A stretch of 64,000 nt of DNA. It comes from Acanthacorydalis orientalis. Its lineage: Eukaryota; Arthropoda; Insecta; Megaloptera; Corydalidae. The position numbers were made by a program, and so were the translations under genes. The notes below the pieces were generated by a model. That model was not told where the DNA came from. It saw only the letters and a list, made by a program, of their open reading frames with translations, and did not search any database. Below are positions 37,471 through 50,002 of this stretch, piece after piece. Position 1 is the stretch's first letter; each line of letters starts with the position of its first letter. The stretch covers positions 26,214,714 through 26,278,713 of the forward strand of contig CM068323.1 in the NCBI GenBank assembly GCA_034766995.1, given 5' to 3'.

Positions 37471-37471
<1 letters not shown>

Positions 37472-37504
<33 letters not shown>
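37472..37504. repeat. (GTC)n trinucleotide repeat
   Basis: About eleven CGT/GTC units; it explains the poly-Arg, poly-Val and poly-Asp ORFs around it. Confidence 0.95.
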
Positions 37505-37505
<1 letters not shown>

Positions 37506-37891
37506 TAGTTGTTCGTCGTTTCCACCATCATATCCAGAACGACTACGAAGATGATGCGTCCCTCCGCCGCCCCGCCGCTAACAACGCCGGCAACCCGAAC
37601 CGAAGACCTTTCCAACTTTCTTTCCGACACGACGAGCACACTGTACAGAACGCTACAGTAGCGTAACCGTGCGACCGCGAATCGAACACGCACTCTTCAC
37701 ACGCACGCACACGCACTTTACTCTCATCGACTGTGGAAATACTCTAGAGGGCTTCCGACTTGTTGCCGATCTTAAATATGTTTCATCATTATTGTGGATT
37801 ATCTTATGAAACAAACAATAAAGTATCTCGTAATCAAATTCCTGTTCATCTAGAAAATATCGTTGAAAATGTTAATTGTAACTTACACGCA

Positions 37892-37930
37892 TTTCAATGA
37901 AGATGTATTTGATAATATCACAGTCCTCAG
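37892..37930 (-). repeat. Dispersed repeat with hammerhead-like core
   Basis: On the minus strand: CTGAGGA, 28 bases, then GAAATGCGTGTAAG. The GAAATGCG tail is shared with 22966 and 40132. Confidence 0.4.
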
Positions 37931-38011
37931 AACATCAAAGTGCAGACAATCTACTTTTTTTCAAATTGAATCTCGTTTATATATCACTACTTCTTAAATA
38001 AAATGTTAACT

Positions 38012-38056
38012 GGTTTGTGAAGAATGTAAAATGCATTTGTAAAACTTAATTTTAGC
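38012..38056 (+). repeat. Dispersed repeat motif copy
   Basis: GGTTTGTGAAGAATGTAAAA followed by TGCATTTGTAAAACTTAATTT. Related to 38569 and 57831. Confidence 0.5.
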
Positions 38057-38568
38057 TACTCTTCCAAAAAGTATATTTGTTACTTTTCTCACGAAGGAAA
38101 TATTGATCAAAAACAGATCTTTAAATCCAAAATTAATTAAATTCGAAGATCATACTTTGAAAGTTTCCTCGAATTTCTACTTTCTAAGTCTTCATTTTAT
38201 AGTTACAGTATTAATACAAAAACGCACAACTTACTTTCTTAAAATATTATCTTAATAGAAATGCTCACACAAAGAAGATCCTGACAAATTTGCTATAGTA
38301 GACACATCGAACGTGTTCCTTTGAAATATATTATCGATCATATGATCGAAAATCTCTATTTAATGATTTTTATACATTTGTTTCACTGGAACATTTTCTG
38401 GAATTGGTGCATGTTCTCGTCGTTAATGCGGATTACTGTAAGATCTTGAATTCTTTTTAATTCTATACAATAAATAACTCATTCATCATTTTTCTGTTGT
38501 TTGTTTTTTTTTCTGAAATCTAAAGTTGCATACTTGTATTTTTATGTATGTACGGGCACTATTTAGGT

Positions 38569-38603
38569 GGTTTGTGGAATGTAAAAATTCATTTGTGAAA
38601 ATG
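38569..38603 (+). repeat. Dispersed repeat motif copy
   Basis: GGTTTGTGGAATGTAAAA, then ATTCATTTGTGAAAATG: close to the family consensus. Confidence 0.55.
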
Positions 38604-39672
38604 TTAAAGTAAGTTCAATCCCTACAGAAATTAATACTGTTATTTTATGAAATAATTTTAAAATTGAAATATCAACTTCGCATTATAAAAAAAAACTATT
38701 CCTACATGTACAAGGTTTGCTTTTAATTAGCTTATATTTATATTTCTCGCGGAAAGTTATTGGTAGAATAATTAGAAGATGCCAATTGTAATAAAAAGTC
38801 CATATTTCATATCGAGATTGTATCATAAGTGATTGATGTTTAAAATAATATCTTTTTAGAGCGAAGTAGCTAGACTAGGAGTTACTCTTACAATGAGATT
38901 AATAAGTACACTATTCCTGTATTGTTTCTTTTATCAGAATAATAGTCTCGTTTAGATAAGTTATATTCGACTGAAATTGATATGTGGAGTACTAGTTAAC
39001 TTATTCCTGAGTATCATTCCTCGTCAAAGAAACGTCGGCTCGATCGTTGCAGTCACTGTGCGTATCCTCACAAAAACGTCCGGTTCGGATGAAAACTTCG
39101 ACGAGACGAACGAGACCGACTGCGGGTGTGAGCGAGAGATGAGACGGATAATCAACGCGTCGCACATACATCATTCCACGCGAAAAGTTCCATACTGGAA
39201 AACAAGTTATGTTACTGGATGCACGTTTTCTCTTTATGTCTCTCTGTGTACCAGCGTCGTCGTCGCCGTCTCCGGCGCCGCCGTCGTCGTCTCTGCCGCC
39301 GTCTTCGTACAAGTTCTCTTGTAGCAATCGTTCGCAAAGACTGAACAAGATGCTCGACGCGATAATAGATCAAAGAAAGACGGAGGCACTTGCCGAACAC
39401 GGCCGTCTCTCCTTTAACAAACGATAGAGACCGTCGAGCGAAACTTATTATACAAGTTCCAACTACATAACATAACTTGTGTAGAAAATATCGCCGTCGT
39501 TTTGTGTGCTGTTCCGTCTTTGTCGCGCACACTGGACAATCCGAGCGACGGCACCGTTCTGTACACACTTGTATATTTACGACGAGTTAAATCGTACTAC
39601 CCAGTACATGCAGTTGCAGAATTCTTCTTCAGCTACCATACGTTCGTATTTATTTCTTGTACAAATAAACAC

Positions 39673-39674
<2 letters not shown>

Positions 39675-39745
<71 letters not shown>
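39675..39745. repeat. (TA)n microsatellite
   Basis: TA run of about 70 bp. Confidence 0.95.
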
Positions 39746-39748
<3 letters not shown>

Positions 39749-40131
39749 GTGTGCAGATGTACAGATATGTGGACATGTATATATTGTCGAGCCGGTAGAC
39801 TGGAATGCTCACTGTAAGCAAACTTGGCGCTGTGACCTCGGAATTAGCTTAGCAATATGCAATGCCATCAACGCGTACATATATATGCATAAACGTATAA
39901 GTTTCGCTGCTGCTGCTGGATGGATACACGCCGTGAATCATAAATGCATGCGATTTAGCTTTAATCTCGCCGTTGTTTGTAAGTGGTTAACGATTTCTGC
40001 GAAGTTCCGACGACACTCGCACTGGAATCGTTTATAATATATCGCGCTCTGTGTGTCGGCGAACTGTTGCAAGTGGGGAGTTCGATCTTACCTGCACTCT
40101 AAGGATTGTTTTCGATTGTCACTTAAGCGCA

Positions 40132-40149
40132 TTTCGATATCATCGTCAG
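40132..40149 (-). repeat. Dispersed repeat with hammerhead-like core
   Basis: On the minus strand: CTGACGA, 7 bases (TGATATC), then GAAATGCGCTTAAG. It is the shortest stem II version in the window. The right flank (GTATAGAAAAATCTAT) also resembles the flank at 22995. Confidence 0.4.
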
Positions 40150-40472
40150 AGCGTCGACGTATAGAAAAATCTATCGAGAATGATTCGAAATAGTAATTAA
40201 TCAGTGTAATAATTCTAATAGGAAAGACTTGGATATTGTCTTTGATTCTGGGAAAATTTTAAACATTATCATGCCAGTAATTTCACGAGTTGAGCGTTCT
40301 GTTTTATTTTACGAATGTGCTGCTGATGTGTGCTGCTGCTGGCTACAGAAAAATAACTTTTATAACCGTAATAATTACTTGCTTTTCCTAAATACATTTA
40401 ACATTTCTAGAATAACAAGATGGGAACTCACATAGCATTTATAGTGTCTTCTACAATTAGTTTTTAATACAA

Positions 40473-41302
40473 TTAACCCCTTAAACATTTTGTTTTATTT
40501 TGAAAATGTGCACTGGGGCGCTTAATTATTTTTAGGCGATGACGAGTACACTCGACGAAAACACTGTAAATGCACTGGCTGTAAGATTGAGTTAAATTAT
40601 AACAAAATGATATATTTTTAATTTTATTGATAAGTAATTCACAAATCGTATTTCATTACTGTTTGTTGCATTCCATTTTATTTAATCTTGAATGTTATTT
40701 CAAATTCAAGCGACTTTTCAAATATTGCTCAGCATATGAACTAGTTTGCTCCACTTTTATGTTTAGTAAATCATAATTTAAAAAAAATCCATATAGAACA
40801 CATATTAAGTTTTTGACGAATGGGAAGTAGTGAAATTGGGTCAGGATAAGGAGTAAATTTAAATGGTGCTCGCCCTCTATCTCTAATAGTCCATTGAACA
40901 TTTGAATTTTTATTTTCTTTATCGGGTTCATTATCTTCTTCAACCTCATCACTACTTTCATCAGAAGACATTAGAATCACTGATATTCATTTCTGTACCC
41001 TTGTATGTAAACCGCATCTTCATTATCTTCTTCAACTTCATCACTACTTACAGGTGTTCTCGCTATATACATTTTCATCAATATCAGTATAACTCATCTA
41101 GAAGGATGAATAAAAACAAGTTTTTCTATTACACGCTCTTGTACCTTCTCTAGATTTACGAAACAAAAAGAAAATTGCTTAGAAGCATTCAAGAAATGCT
41201 AAAATTGCAAATATATATTTTTTTACCTAAATTTTGCAATAAAATAAAAAGCGATTTTTTTCTACACGAGTATATGCTCGACATAAACGCTTAAGAAGTT
41301 AA
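40473..41302 (-). mobile_element. piggyBac-like element, copy 2
   Basis: TTAA lies at both edges (40473-40476 and 41299-41302). The left 200 bp match the reversed right end of the element at 15700-16345 almost base for base, including TTTAATTTTATTGATAAGTA and the palindrome variant GAGTACACTC (about 40544). The right end (GAGTATATGCTC, then ACATAAACGCTTAAGAAG) matches the other copy's left end with mutations. The transposase runs on the minus strand from 41097 and is frameshifted and truncated. The insertion ends about 100 bp before the exon at 41404. Confidence 0.8.
40690..41097 (-). pseudogene. piggyBac-like transposase, N-terminal relic
   Basis: The ATG at 41097-41095 begins MSYTDIDENVY. 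Acidic blocks follow (SSDEVEEDNEDAV, then SSDESSDEVEEDNEPDKEN) and appear to be an internal duplication. Next come WTIRDRGRAPFKFTPYPDP and, in a shifted frame, NYDLLNIKVEQTSSYAEQYL. The acidic leader followed by the (F)F...LL..IVE.TN.YA.Q helix is the usual start of piggyBac transposases. At least two frame disruptions are present, and the DDD catalytic core is missing. Confidence 0.75.
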
Positions 41303-41403
41303 ATTTCATTTTATGTGGTCCATCATTCAGACAAAAAATTGTTCTGTAATACAATTTGTATATCTAATCAATCCTGAAAACAATCAATCATTCTTTGTTA
41401 TAG

Positions 41404-41499
41404 AATCGTGCAATATGAACATCACACTGATGCTGTTATGGCGGACAATGGTGACAGTGGCTCGACGGTCGAACCTCAAATAGAACGACCAACACGCAG
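41404..41499 (+). CDS. Internal coding exon, 96 nt, symmetric phase 2-2, unrecognised protein
   Basis: The acceptor is a C/T-rich stretch ending TTCTTTGTTATAG and the donor is ACGCAG|GTATGG. One leftover base, 31 open codons, then two bases: the exon is a multiple of three and phase 2 on both sides, the pattern of a skippable cassette exon. The peptide has IVQYEHHTDAVMADNGDSG followed by STVEPQIERPTR. It is acidic, with no hydrophobic segment. Both other + frames contain stops. An internal ATG (MADNGDSG...) gives an alternative start if this were a first coding exon. The upstream phase fits the donor at 1163, forming an Arg codon across the junction. No domain is recognised. Confidence 0.55.
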
Positions 41500-41833
41500 G
41501 TATGGAAATAAACAGTTTTTTTCGAATCTATTCGAGAAAAAATAGAACGTAAACGATTCTGATATCATTTCTTGCCGTATGACATTGAACGTAATGAACT
41601 AAAAAACACACCCACTCAGATACACTATTACTAAGTTTATTCGTCTTTAAGAGTGTACAGTTTTATAATCGCTGGCTCAAATTAGGCGCGTCATTTGATT
41701 ACATAGTTTTGTATATACTATGTTTGTGTGTGTGTGTGTATGTCTCACGGTTCAAACACAACCTAATAACATTACATTACTTAATAGCAATTACACATCT
41801 GGGTCACGCGTCCCTACAGCAACAGCAACAGAG

Positions 41834-41837
<4 letters not shown>

Positions 41838-41874
<37 letters not shown>
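41838..41874. repeat. (TA)n microsatellite
   Basis: TA run of about 37 bp. Confidence 0.95.
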
Positions 41875-41877
<3 letters not shown>

Positions 41878-42365
41878 GTAGGCTTGAGTGAATCTTGTTC
41901 TCTAGCATCGATGATTTTCCTTCGGCCCGACCGACCGACCGATCGGCGAACGGGTCTCGTGTATCATTGTTTACTGGAAATGTCTGTAGGGTCACCGAAC
42001 AAAACACATAAAATATCTGTTGCGTCGTATTATTACTAGCATCCCGGCCATCCGCTGATGTTGGTGGGACGCATCGTCGTGTTTGAAACGATCGGAAAAC
42101 TTTGATTTGTTTCAAGTTTTGTCACAACGTACGACACTTATTTGCTTTCATATTTATATTTTTGTTCGATCATTGAGAATTTTCATCGAACAGTCAGTTG
42201 TTAACAATTTGTGTTAATAATTTATTAGCAGATGCGCTTGGCCGGATTAATAATTTTTATATCGTGCTGGATTTACTTCACAGATCTTTCTATTAAAAAT
42301 TTTGAGACGAAAATCGAAAGGCGAATCGCTTTGAATGATTCTAGACAAAATGTGATCTCTCTTTC

Positions 42366-42369
<4 letters not shown>

Positions 42370-42436
<67 letters not shown>
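42370..42436. repeat. (TA)n microsatellite
   Basis: TA run of about 67 bp. Confidence 0.95.
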
Positions 42437-42439
<3 letters not shown>

Positions 42440-42883
42440 ATGAGGTAATCCTCGAAATCAATTCAACATTTAACGTGCTTTGGAGAATAAATCTATGTTC
42501 TTTCTATTCTGTAACATTAGATTCTTTAAGCATACGTTTACAAACTTCACGTTTAATATTTCGGTGAAATTCTTACTTGAAAATATCAAAATAAGGTCGA
42601 AAGTTGCGTTCAGCGAAGAAGTTATGAGAGTGTGTTTCAAACCGTACGCAGATTCTTCGTCGCTATAATTAATACATGAACGCGACTCGTAGACTGTAGA
42701 TAAAAAATAGTTTGTGTAAATTTTTTTTCTACTCAATCCACTCTTCTCTACATAAACAGATCATTAATATAAATGAAGTGATTAATAACGTATCAACTGC
42801 GAATGAAACTTTATAACTTTTCTCTATCGAAATACATGAAAGTTACCTTATTTCCAAACCACGTTGGGTTAATGTATTCCTGT

Positions 42884-42891
<8 letters not shown>

Positions 42892-42938
<47 letters not shown>

Positions 42939-42943
42939 TATAT
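42892..42943. repeat. (TA)n microsatellite
   Basis: TA run of about 50 bp with one C. Confidence 0.95.
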
Positions 42944-43586
42944 GATTATTATAATACCTATGTAATACAATGTAACACGTCAAATAACAAGCATCATGGA
43001 TTTACCCCACGAAGAATAATTAATAAGGCATTCGTTTCGCTCGTGCGTACGGCCGATCGGTGCAGGACGAGTGAAACAGGACGGTTATATTTTATAGATG
43101 AGTACGACGCATTATGGAAATTTCAATAGTGTGTTTGATGAGATATAACTGTTTCATGAACGAAAACAGAGAGACAAGGCAGCTAAACTGACAATCTTAA
43201 ACGGGTTAAAGATTTTTTCGTATAATGAAGCTGATACGTTGCGAAAAAAAATGGATACAGTCGACGACCGACGACGAAAATAGATAAATTAAACGTCTGT
43301 TTCCATACATAGTCATATAGGAATCGAAAGTGAACGTGGGTGTCGAAGACCTCATGCGTGTCGTTCGTAGCACACAGGAAGGAAACAGTCGAGGTGTGTC
43401 CTCGCTATTCTTGAAGCCATAAACGGCGCAGCAACATTCGCACCGTGTAAGACGATTCGACGATGCACTGGGAAAGTAAATATACATTAGGTCGATGCAT
43501 TAGACACATCACTTTTGTGATAGTGGAACACTGATTGAAGTTTTAAATTTTATTCAAATAATACACCGATTTTCTTTTGAAATATT

Positions 43587-43589
<3 letters not shown>

Positions 43590-43630
<41 letters not shown>
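43590..43630. repeat. (TA)n microsatellite
   Basis: TA run of about 32 bp followed by GTATGTAT. Confidence 0.9.
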
Positions 43631-45650
43631 AAACAAATAACTCTAGATACACAACGACGAATCCTCCAACACACAGATAATCTCAAAGGCATAACAGTAT
43701 GTTTGTAAGATCGAACAGAATTATATTTTTTATAACAGAACTGAAGAAAAAATAGAAAGTCTATTGTATAGAAAATGTGTCTATGTTTAATTTTTTTCTG
43801 TTGGCTCATGCATTAAGATGTATTCTATTAAATATCTCTTTCCTTTTTCAAAATAGTTTATTAATACTCAATACTCTTGTTTTTTCAGGACTTATTTGTC
43901 TATTTTTCAACGCGTTTCAACGCCAGTCCGAAGTACTCATTGAAAATGATATTTTATTCGATAAAAAGTCATGTTTAATATCCCAACCTTCTTTTCAATT
44001 ATTTTATTAACTCTTCACTTATAGAATAATTATTATACTAGTCCTTTATCACTTCAAATGTTATTCTATTAATAAATTCATATTGAAAACACACCTAATT
44101 CGAATGTAAATGGAAGATTTTCTCGTACTCTCCTCCCGGTTCATCTCGAATCCGATCATCCAATCAAACATAACAAATGTGTTTCAAATCGAACAGAGAG
44201 GACGGAAGGAAAAAAAGTATTGTACCCGACCGTCCGTCAGGTCGGTGTCGAACACCGATCGATACCGATTCAAATGATTCATTAGCATATGTTTATGGCT
44301 TTCGGTGAAGGGAAAAAAAGCGTTGTGCGTGTAAAAAAGCCCACATCTCACGGTCGACGATCGTGCGAAAACACGGAGACGGGATAGCGGCGAAGGGAAA
44401 AAATAACATGTCTGATATTCAATCGGTTATTATTTCGAGGGTGCTGTACAAACGTATGAGCTACACACGAGACTAAATGCGAATCGATACAGTGTACACA
44501 GAAGGACGCGATGAGTGACAGGATGGCGACAAGATGGGGTATGTAGCCATCGTCGCCGGGGTCCGACCCCGTGGACGAAAAATTCAATTCATTCACACGG
44601 ATCGACGCGACACTCTAAATCGATGATCTCTTTTATCATATTCACTTTCGAGAACGGTGTCCGCCACCATTCTAATCAAGCCTTATTTGTTAATTATTCT
44701 CGATTGACAAATAATTCTTAAATGTCACATATATTTAAATAGTCGAAACCTTCGCATCTTAATGAATTTGATAAATAAATGAGCCTTCCTCTTCATTGAG
44801 ACCGGTTGGAAGAGAGTGGACAGTCATCCAGGCGTATAATTCACTAAATAAAAGGAAAACAATACGGGAATGGATTGTTTTTTTAAAAAAATCATTTATC
44901 TTATTCGCATAAAAAGATAACATGTAAATCGAGGGATGGGTGTATGTACGCATACATATATATATATATATAAACACTATGTACATGCTATCAAAATGTA
45001 AACATTTCTAGAATTCCATCTCCCTAACTGTCTGTTCATTATACAATGATTTTCCAAATGCAATTTCAATCAATTACCTAATTCGATTCTAGATTTTAAA
45101 TTGTTTACATCCCTATTACAGTTTAGATTTCGACCCTTGTTTAAAAAACATTTTTGTGAGATATCAGTGAAATAATCATTACTAGGAATCGCCAAACAGT
45201 CAATCTAGTACCATAAAATAGTCTAATTCTGTTTAAATCTCTAATTTCTGAAATGAACTTTAATTCTGTACACGTTGAGACCTGTCTAATGTAACGATTA
45301 GTCAGTCAGAGAGATGTGCGTTCGATCTGATCATCGCTAAAAACGTCCAGGTTAGTTCGAATACTAAAAACAATGTCGATTGTTTCTTTCGGCATTTAAT
45401 GTTTGATTCATCGCGAGTTGTGTCACAAGGTTACACAGTTTAGATCTCACATCATCCAATTAACACGCTATCAGACTACTATCATAGGTCAAAATGGATC
45501 CGTCGTAGTTGTATGATTCAATCTTTCGATAGATTCGTACTGGTATGGGAATTATGTACCCTGCTACCCTATAAAGTTTCAAGTAATATTAAAAATATGC
45601 CAAGATAACGATGCGTATTTCTAATATAAAATTATAGATTATTAATCGGT

Positions 45651-45812
45651 CTAAAAAATGAATTTTTGTTCATTCTACAAACCATAGAAAATAAAATCAT
45701 CGATGCTCGATCAAAACAACAATTAAAAATGGTCAATACATTGATTCATTGAACATTTTTGACCTAATGAAATTTTGCGGTTCGTCGGATGAAAATAGAA
45801 TTCATTTGTGAA
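45651..45812. mobile_element. Foldback-like repeat, arms about 35 bp
   Basis: The left arm (45651-45685) reads, on the minus strand, GGTTTGTAGAATGAAC, then AAAATTCATTTT. The right arm (45778-45812) reads, on the plus strand, GGTTCGTCGGATGAAAAT, then AGAATTCATTTGTGAAAG. They are diverged inverted copies separated by about 92 bp. The spacer also holds, in reverse, the AATCAATG...TTGTTTTGATC block of the 22921 repeat. Confidence 0.5.
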
Positions 45813-46321
45813 AGTGGATTTGGACACAGATCCGAAACTGTGATATTAATCGATTGATATAGGCACGGAATTAATTTTTACACCTGATAGATATAAACCG
45901 ATTGTATATAGGAACGGAATAATAAAAAAATAACAACGTATGAACTATAATTTCAGTTTGTATTTTCTGTTCGTCCCCGTCCGTTCGACGCACATCAGAA
46001 GTTGCTCGGCGTCGATTCAAAAATAAACGAACGCTCACGCCACCACCGCCGCCACGCCGGCCGACAAACCACGACGACTCGGGAGGCATCGACGTGCACA
46101 ATCGTAGGTATATTATTAGTGTGACAAATGATGGAGATGACAGACAGTTTTGACTGAACGATCAATCCTCAAAGCGTTTCGCGTGCTAGCTCTAACGTTT
46201 CATGTGCGCTGCTCGCTCGCCTCGTACAGATCTGTCTTTCATTTGCATACGGACACAAACTCTCTTGGAAACAAGTCGGTATGAATGCAAATACATTCAT
46301 TACATGCATACATACATCTGC

Positions 46322-46325
<4 letters not shown>

Positions 46326-46358
<33 letters not shown>
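46326..46358. repeat. (TA)n microsatellite
   Basis: TA run of 33 bp. Confidence 0.9.
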
Positions 46359-46361
<3 letters not shown>

Positions 46362-47074
46362 AATGATAGGGATAAAAGTACAGCACGACGATCGATTGTT
46401 AATTTCATCGAACACGCGCTCGTTTCCTGTCTGTCAGTCACTAACAGCGACATCCATTGGAGCCACTTACTAGGTTTCTTCCGTATCATCTTGATCGACT
46501 GCTCACATGTCACACATGCGTCGCAAACGAACGATGTGGATGTTGTATTATTGGTGCATATATTATACACATTATATGTACATTTACACACTCAACCATC
46601 CACCCACACACACACACACGACCACATATGCATGCTCGCTCGGATTCGCTTAATTATACAAAGACAGTGAGTGTTTGTAAAAGGCACGCGTTCGTCTTTC
46701 AAATTGAATGGCGATTTCGTCGAGATCTTTTCGCAAAACAAATTCTTTGCACTTTATTGATTGTCTGAATTGCTGGTATGTTATCTCATATAAAGAATAA
46801 TAATAAAAGAACACTTTAATAACCTGAAACTGTCGGTTTAAACTGCCAGACAGTCTATTAGATTTGATTTCATTTAAATTTTAGTACAAATTTAAATTGA
46901 GACTCATTTTTTCCTACATTTTTTTTTCATTAAACGACCAGAACAGTTTCGAATTGTCAGATTGACCATTTTTCTAGAATTGTATTTCAGATATTTTTTC
47001 ACTCATTCAGTCTATGGTTCATATTTGAATCAATAAGTTATTTGCGAAATGGAAGTGAACATATTTGCTATTAT

Positions 47075-47093
47075 ACACACACACACACACACT

Positions 47094-47145
<52 letters not shown>
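47075..47145. repeat. (CA)n and (TA)n microsatellite
   Basis: A CA run of about 18 bp, then a TA run of about 48 bp. Confidence 0.95.
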
Positions 47146-47152
<7 letters not shown>

Positions 47153-48992
47153 CGTCTTCGCCTTCAGACAACATCCATTTCCGCCACGGTGTGTAAATTT
47201 GAATACACAGACATATTTCGCATCTATGTCAATTTTTCCCACACAATTGGACAAAAAACGCTGCGACAACGCAAACAGTAGATTAACATAATTTATATAC
47301 CTATATATGTGTGTGTGTGTATGTGCATTTTGTGTGAAAATAAATTTCGTGTACGTCTGGCTGCCATTTATTCAAATCGGTCGTTCGTCCGATTGATATA
47401 TGACAGAATCAGGGAAAGAATATCGCATGATCTCAATGTGTCCTTTCCGATGACCATGGACGGATATGTCAATACGATATCTGCGTGTAATAACGTCAAG
47501 AACTGTGTCATAGAAATGTGTCCGACGAATGATGATATCATCATTATTATTCGGTCGGTTTTATCGCGTCGATACCGTTTGTTGTTATTAATAAATAATA
47601 TCGTTCTTGTTATCCTTTTGTCGGCGTGCTGGGATCGTTTCGGAAGACGATTGTGTTCTTATTTATTTTCATATAACACAGCCATGGACATTGAAATAGG
47701 TGCGAGGTCACTAAATTCGTTTTTATCGATATTTCTTCAATTTCTTTAATGTGACCGACTCGATATCTATCTATGCAACTTTAGGTTTATAATGATTTGC
47801 CTTAAACCATTTCATATGACAATAATTACTGTTTCTTTTTTGAGAAAACATCGAAAACTGTCAAAACTGACTCGGTCAGCGTTAATTAAGAGATATGTAT
47901 TAAGAATGTGTTCAAATTTCAGACATCTCACATCATAATTTGAAATACTTATTCGTTTATTATTTTAAAAAAAATATATATGTAAAAGAGTGTGAAATAT
48001 CAACACGCCTACTTTATTGTTCATTTTTACCGTACATTTCTTTACACATGCAGATTCGTATGATACAAAATCGATAGAGTAATGTTAGAATTATTTGAAA
48101 CAGAAACGTTTAATTGAGAATATTGTAAGACTTTCAAAGCGGTCGAATTCGATCCAACCGGTCCGACTATTCAGTTGCATAACGATCCGAACACTCGTCG
48201 AGAGAGATTAAGAAAAAAGCAGCCGGCATTAATTATACGTTGATAAATGATTTCCAGATTAATACGTTCGACGATTTGTCAACTTAAGATTATTAATGTC
48301 TAATCATCTATTCATACATGTAAACACATGTGACAACAACTTATCATTATATTATTTCAATCAATTAAAAAAGACACACATTCACACACACATACGCAGA
48401 GAGATAGAGGCGAGCGCGCATTTAGGTCCGACATGTCAAACAAGGTGTTTGTATACATACATTTGAATACATAAAAAAAGCGAACGGGCTTGTTGTTCGA
48501 ATCAGTTTAAACATGCAAATGACTCTTTTAACAGCTACTCACACTCACACACATACACTTTTTTCTCGTATTTCTTAGCGTTCGCCTCTAAAACAGTGTC
48601 TAAATATAGAACGCGGCTTGTTGTGTGATTTAGTGATGCAGTCGGTTGTAATTTATTTGGATTTTTCGGTGGTCTTTTTTTTAATTTGAGATCTCGGTTC
48701 GAATCTATAGACAGTGACATTTTTCATTTCTGCAATCTATTTTAGCAAATAGAAACATATCTTTTTTTTCAATACAAAGATATGGATGTGAAAACAAATT
48801 TATTTTTTTCAATAAATTCTTCTCACAATTGACAATTCACAGTCATTTTTAATAAAACTGACCCTCGTATCAATCGTTGTCACTTCTCTTGTAAACTCTT
48901 ATAATTTACAAAATATGAGACCTGGCACGTACAGGAAGTCATCTCTGATGTATGTGTTCGGATTTTACAAAACAGTTTTGACCCTGTGGCTC

Positions 48993-49033
48993 TTAATTCA
49001 TTTTCATAAATGAATTCTTCTTTCACTCCACAG
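48993..49033 (-). repeat. Dispersed repeat motif copy
   Basis: On the minus strand: GTGGAGTGAAAGAAG, AATTCATTTATGAAAATGAA. It belongs to the family at 38569 and 57831. Confidence 0.45.
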
Positions 49034-50002
49034 TGCAGTTTATGAGATAAAAAAATATATGAGTCTTTCAATGTTCCACAAGTTAAAAATGTTTGTAGAA
49101 TAATGTAATGTTTTCTTTTGCGGTTTTAATTGAATCGATGTTTAAATTATGAAACTTTTTTCAAGTTCAAATACGTTCCTTGTCAAGTACTGAACAACAT
49201 TCGTTATAAATTAACTCGTAGAACGAGAAAGCCCACTGTCCTTCTATTTAGATATTTTCGAAGAACTTTCATGCTAAAGTATGTGCGATTAGAGCTTTCG
49301 GCCGTATCTAAATCCGTCGTCTCGCATGTAGGTCGAGCGTACAACAAAGACTCGCATTTTCAATCATTCGCGTATCTCGTCCTCTCCTAAATCGTTCACG
49401 TCGGAAAGCTCGCGTGTGCGAACCGTGTAGCAGCGTGCGAATGACAGATGACCTCGTCGATCAGACATGATACATGCTTCTGTCAGACACTCTGTTCTGT
49501 GTTGTTGTCGGGCCACGCCGCTACAAAGCCGTCCACACAGGAACGAATCGAACCGACATGTCAAAGTTGCGACCGAATGCAAATGATGTTGTCGGACCGA
49601 AAAGAAAAACTGTATGAGCAGTCGAAAGAAATTGTAAAGATGGCACACGGAATCAACACCAAAAATTCGCTTTGCCGTCTATTTCATCGGGACAGACCAA
49701 AACAATATATATTTTCAATTTTTTTCAGTTTTTTATGTTTATTTACTATATATTGCTCTGTTTCATGTGACTTTTTGACAGTTTTTGCTATCTACCTCAA
49801 AGATTGTCTTTCAGATCTTAAACTAATAATTAATTCACGAATCGATAAATGTATTTCCATTTAAAGGCCTATATATTTCAACCACACCAAACGAAACTAA
49901 ATTAGAAACTGATACCCTTTAGCACACTACCAACCGGACAAGTACCAGTAAAACGAAGACTTTCACGATGACAAATAAGTAAATCCCATAGAATAATGCT
50001 GA

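Larger units (their letters stand above)
35754..40472. other. Intron-like DNA including the largest CpG-rich patch
   Basis: 36840-37740 is the longest CpG-rich patch, with a CTG/GCG trinucleotide cluster (37225-37310) and a GTC run. It has no splice-bounded frame. A second patch (39000-39570) is also rich in GTC/GCC triplets. AT-rich DNA lies between. Foldback and dispersed repeats are listed separately. Confidence 0.4.

Noticed and set aside
47309..47749. 146-codon + ORF
   Set aside because: The length is within what is expected by chance in 64 kb at this composition; poly-Ile comes from ATC/ATT runs and no domain is seen.
49448..49864. 138-codon + ORF with CQSCDRMQMM segment
   Set aside because: Only the central part looks protein-like, the other frames there are also nearly open, and the tail is AT-driven low complexity. 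The splice sites are mediocre.
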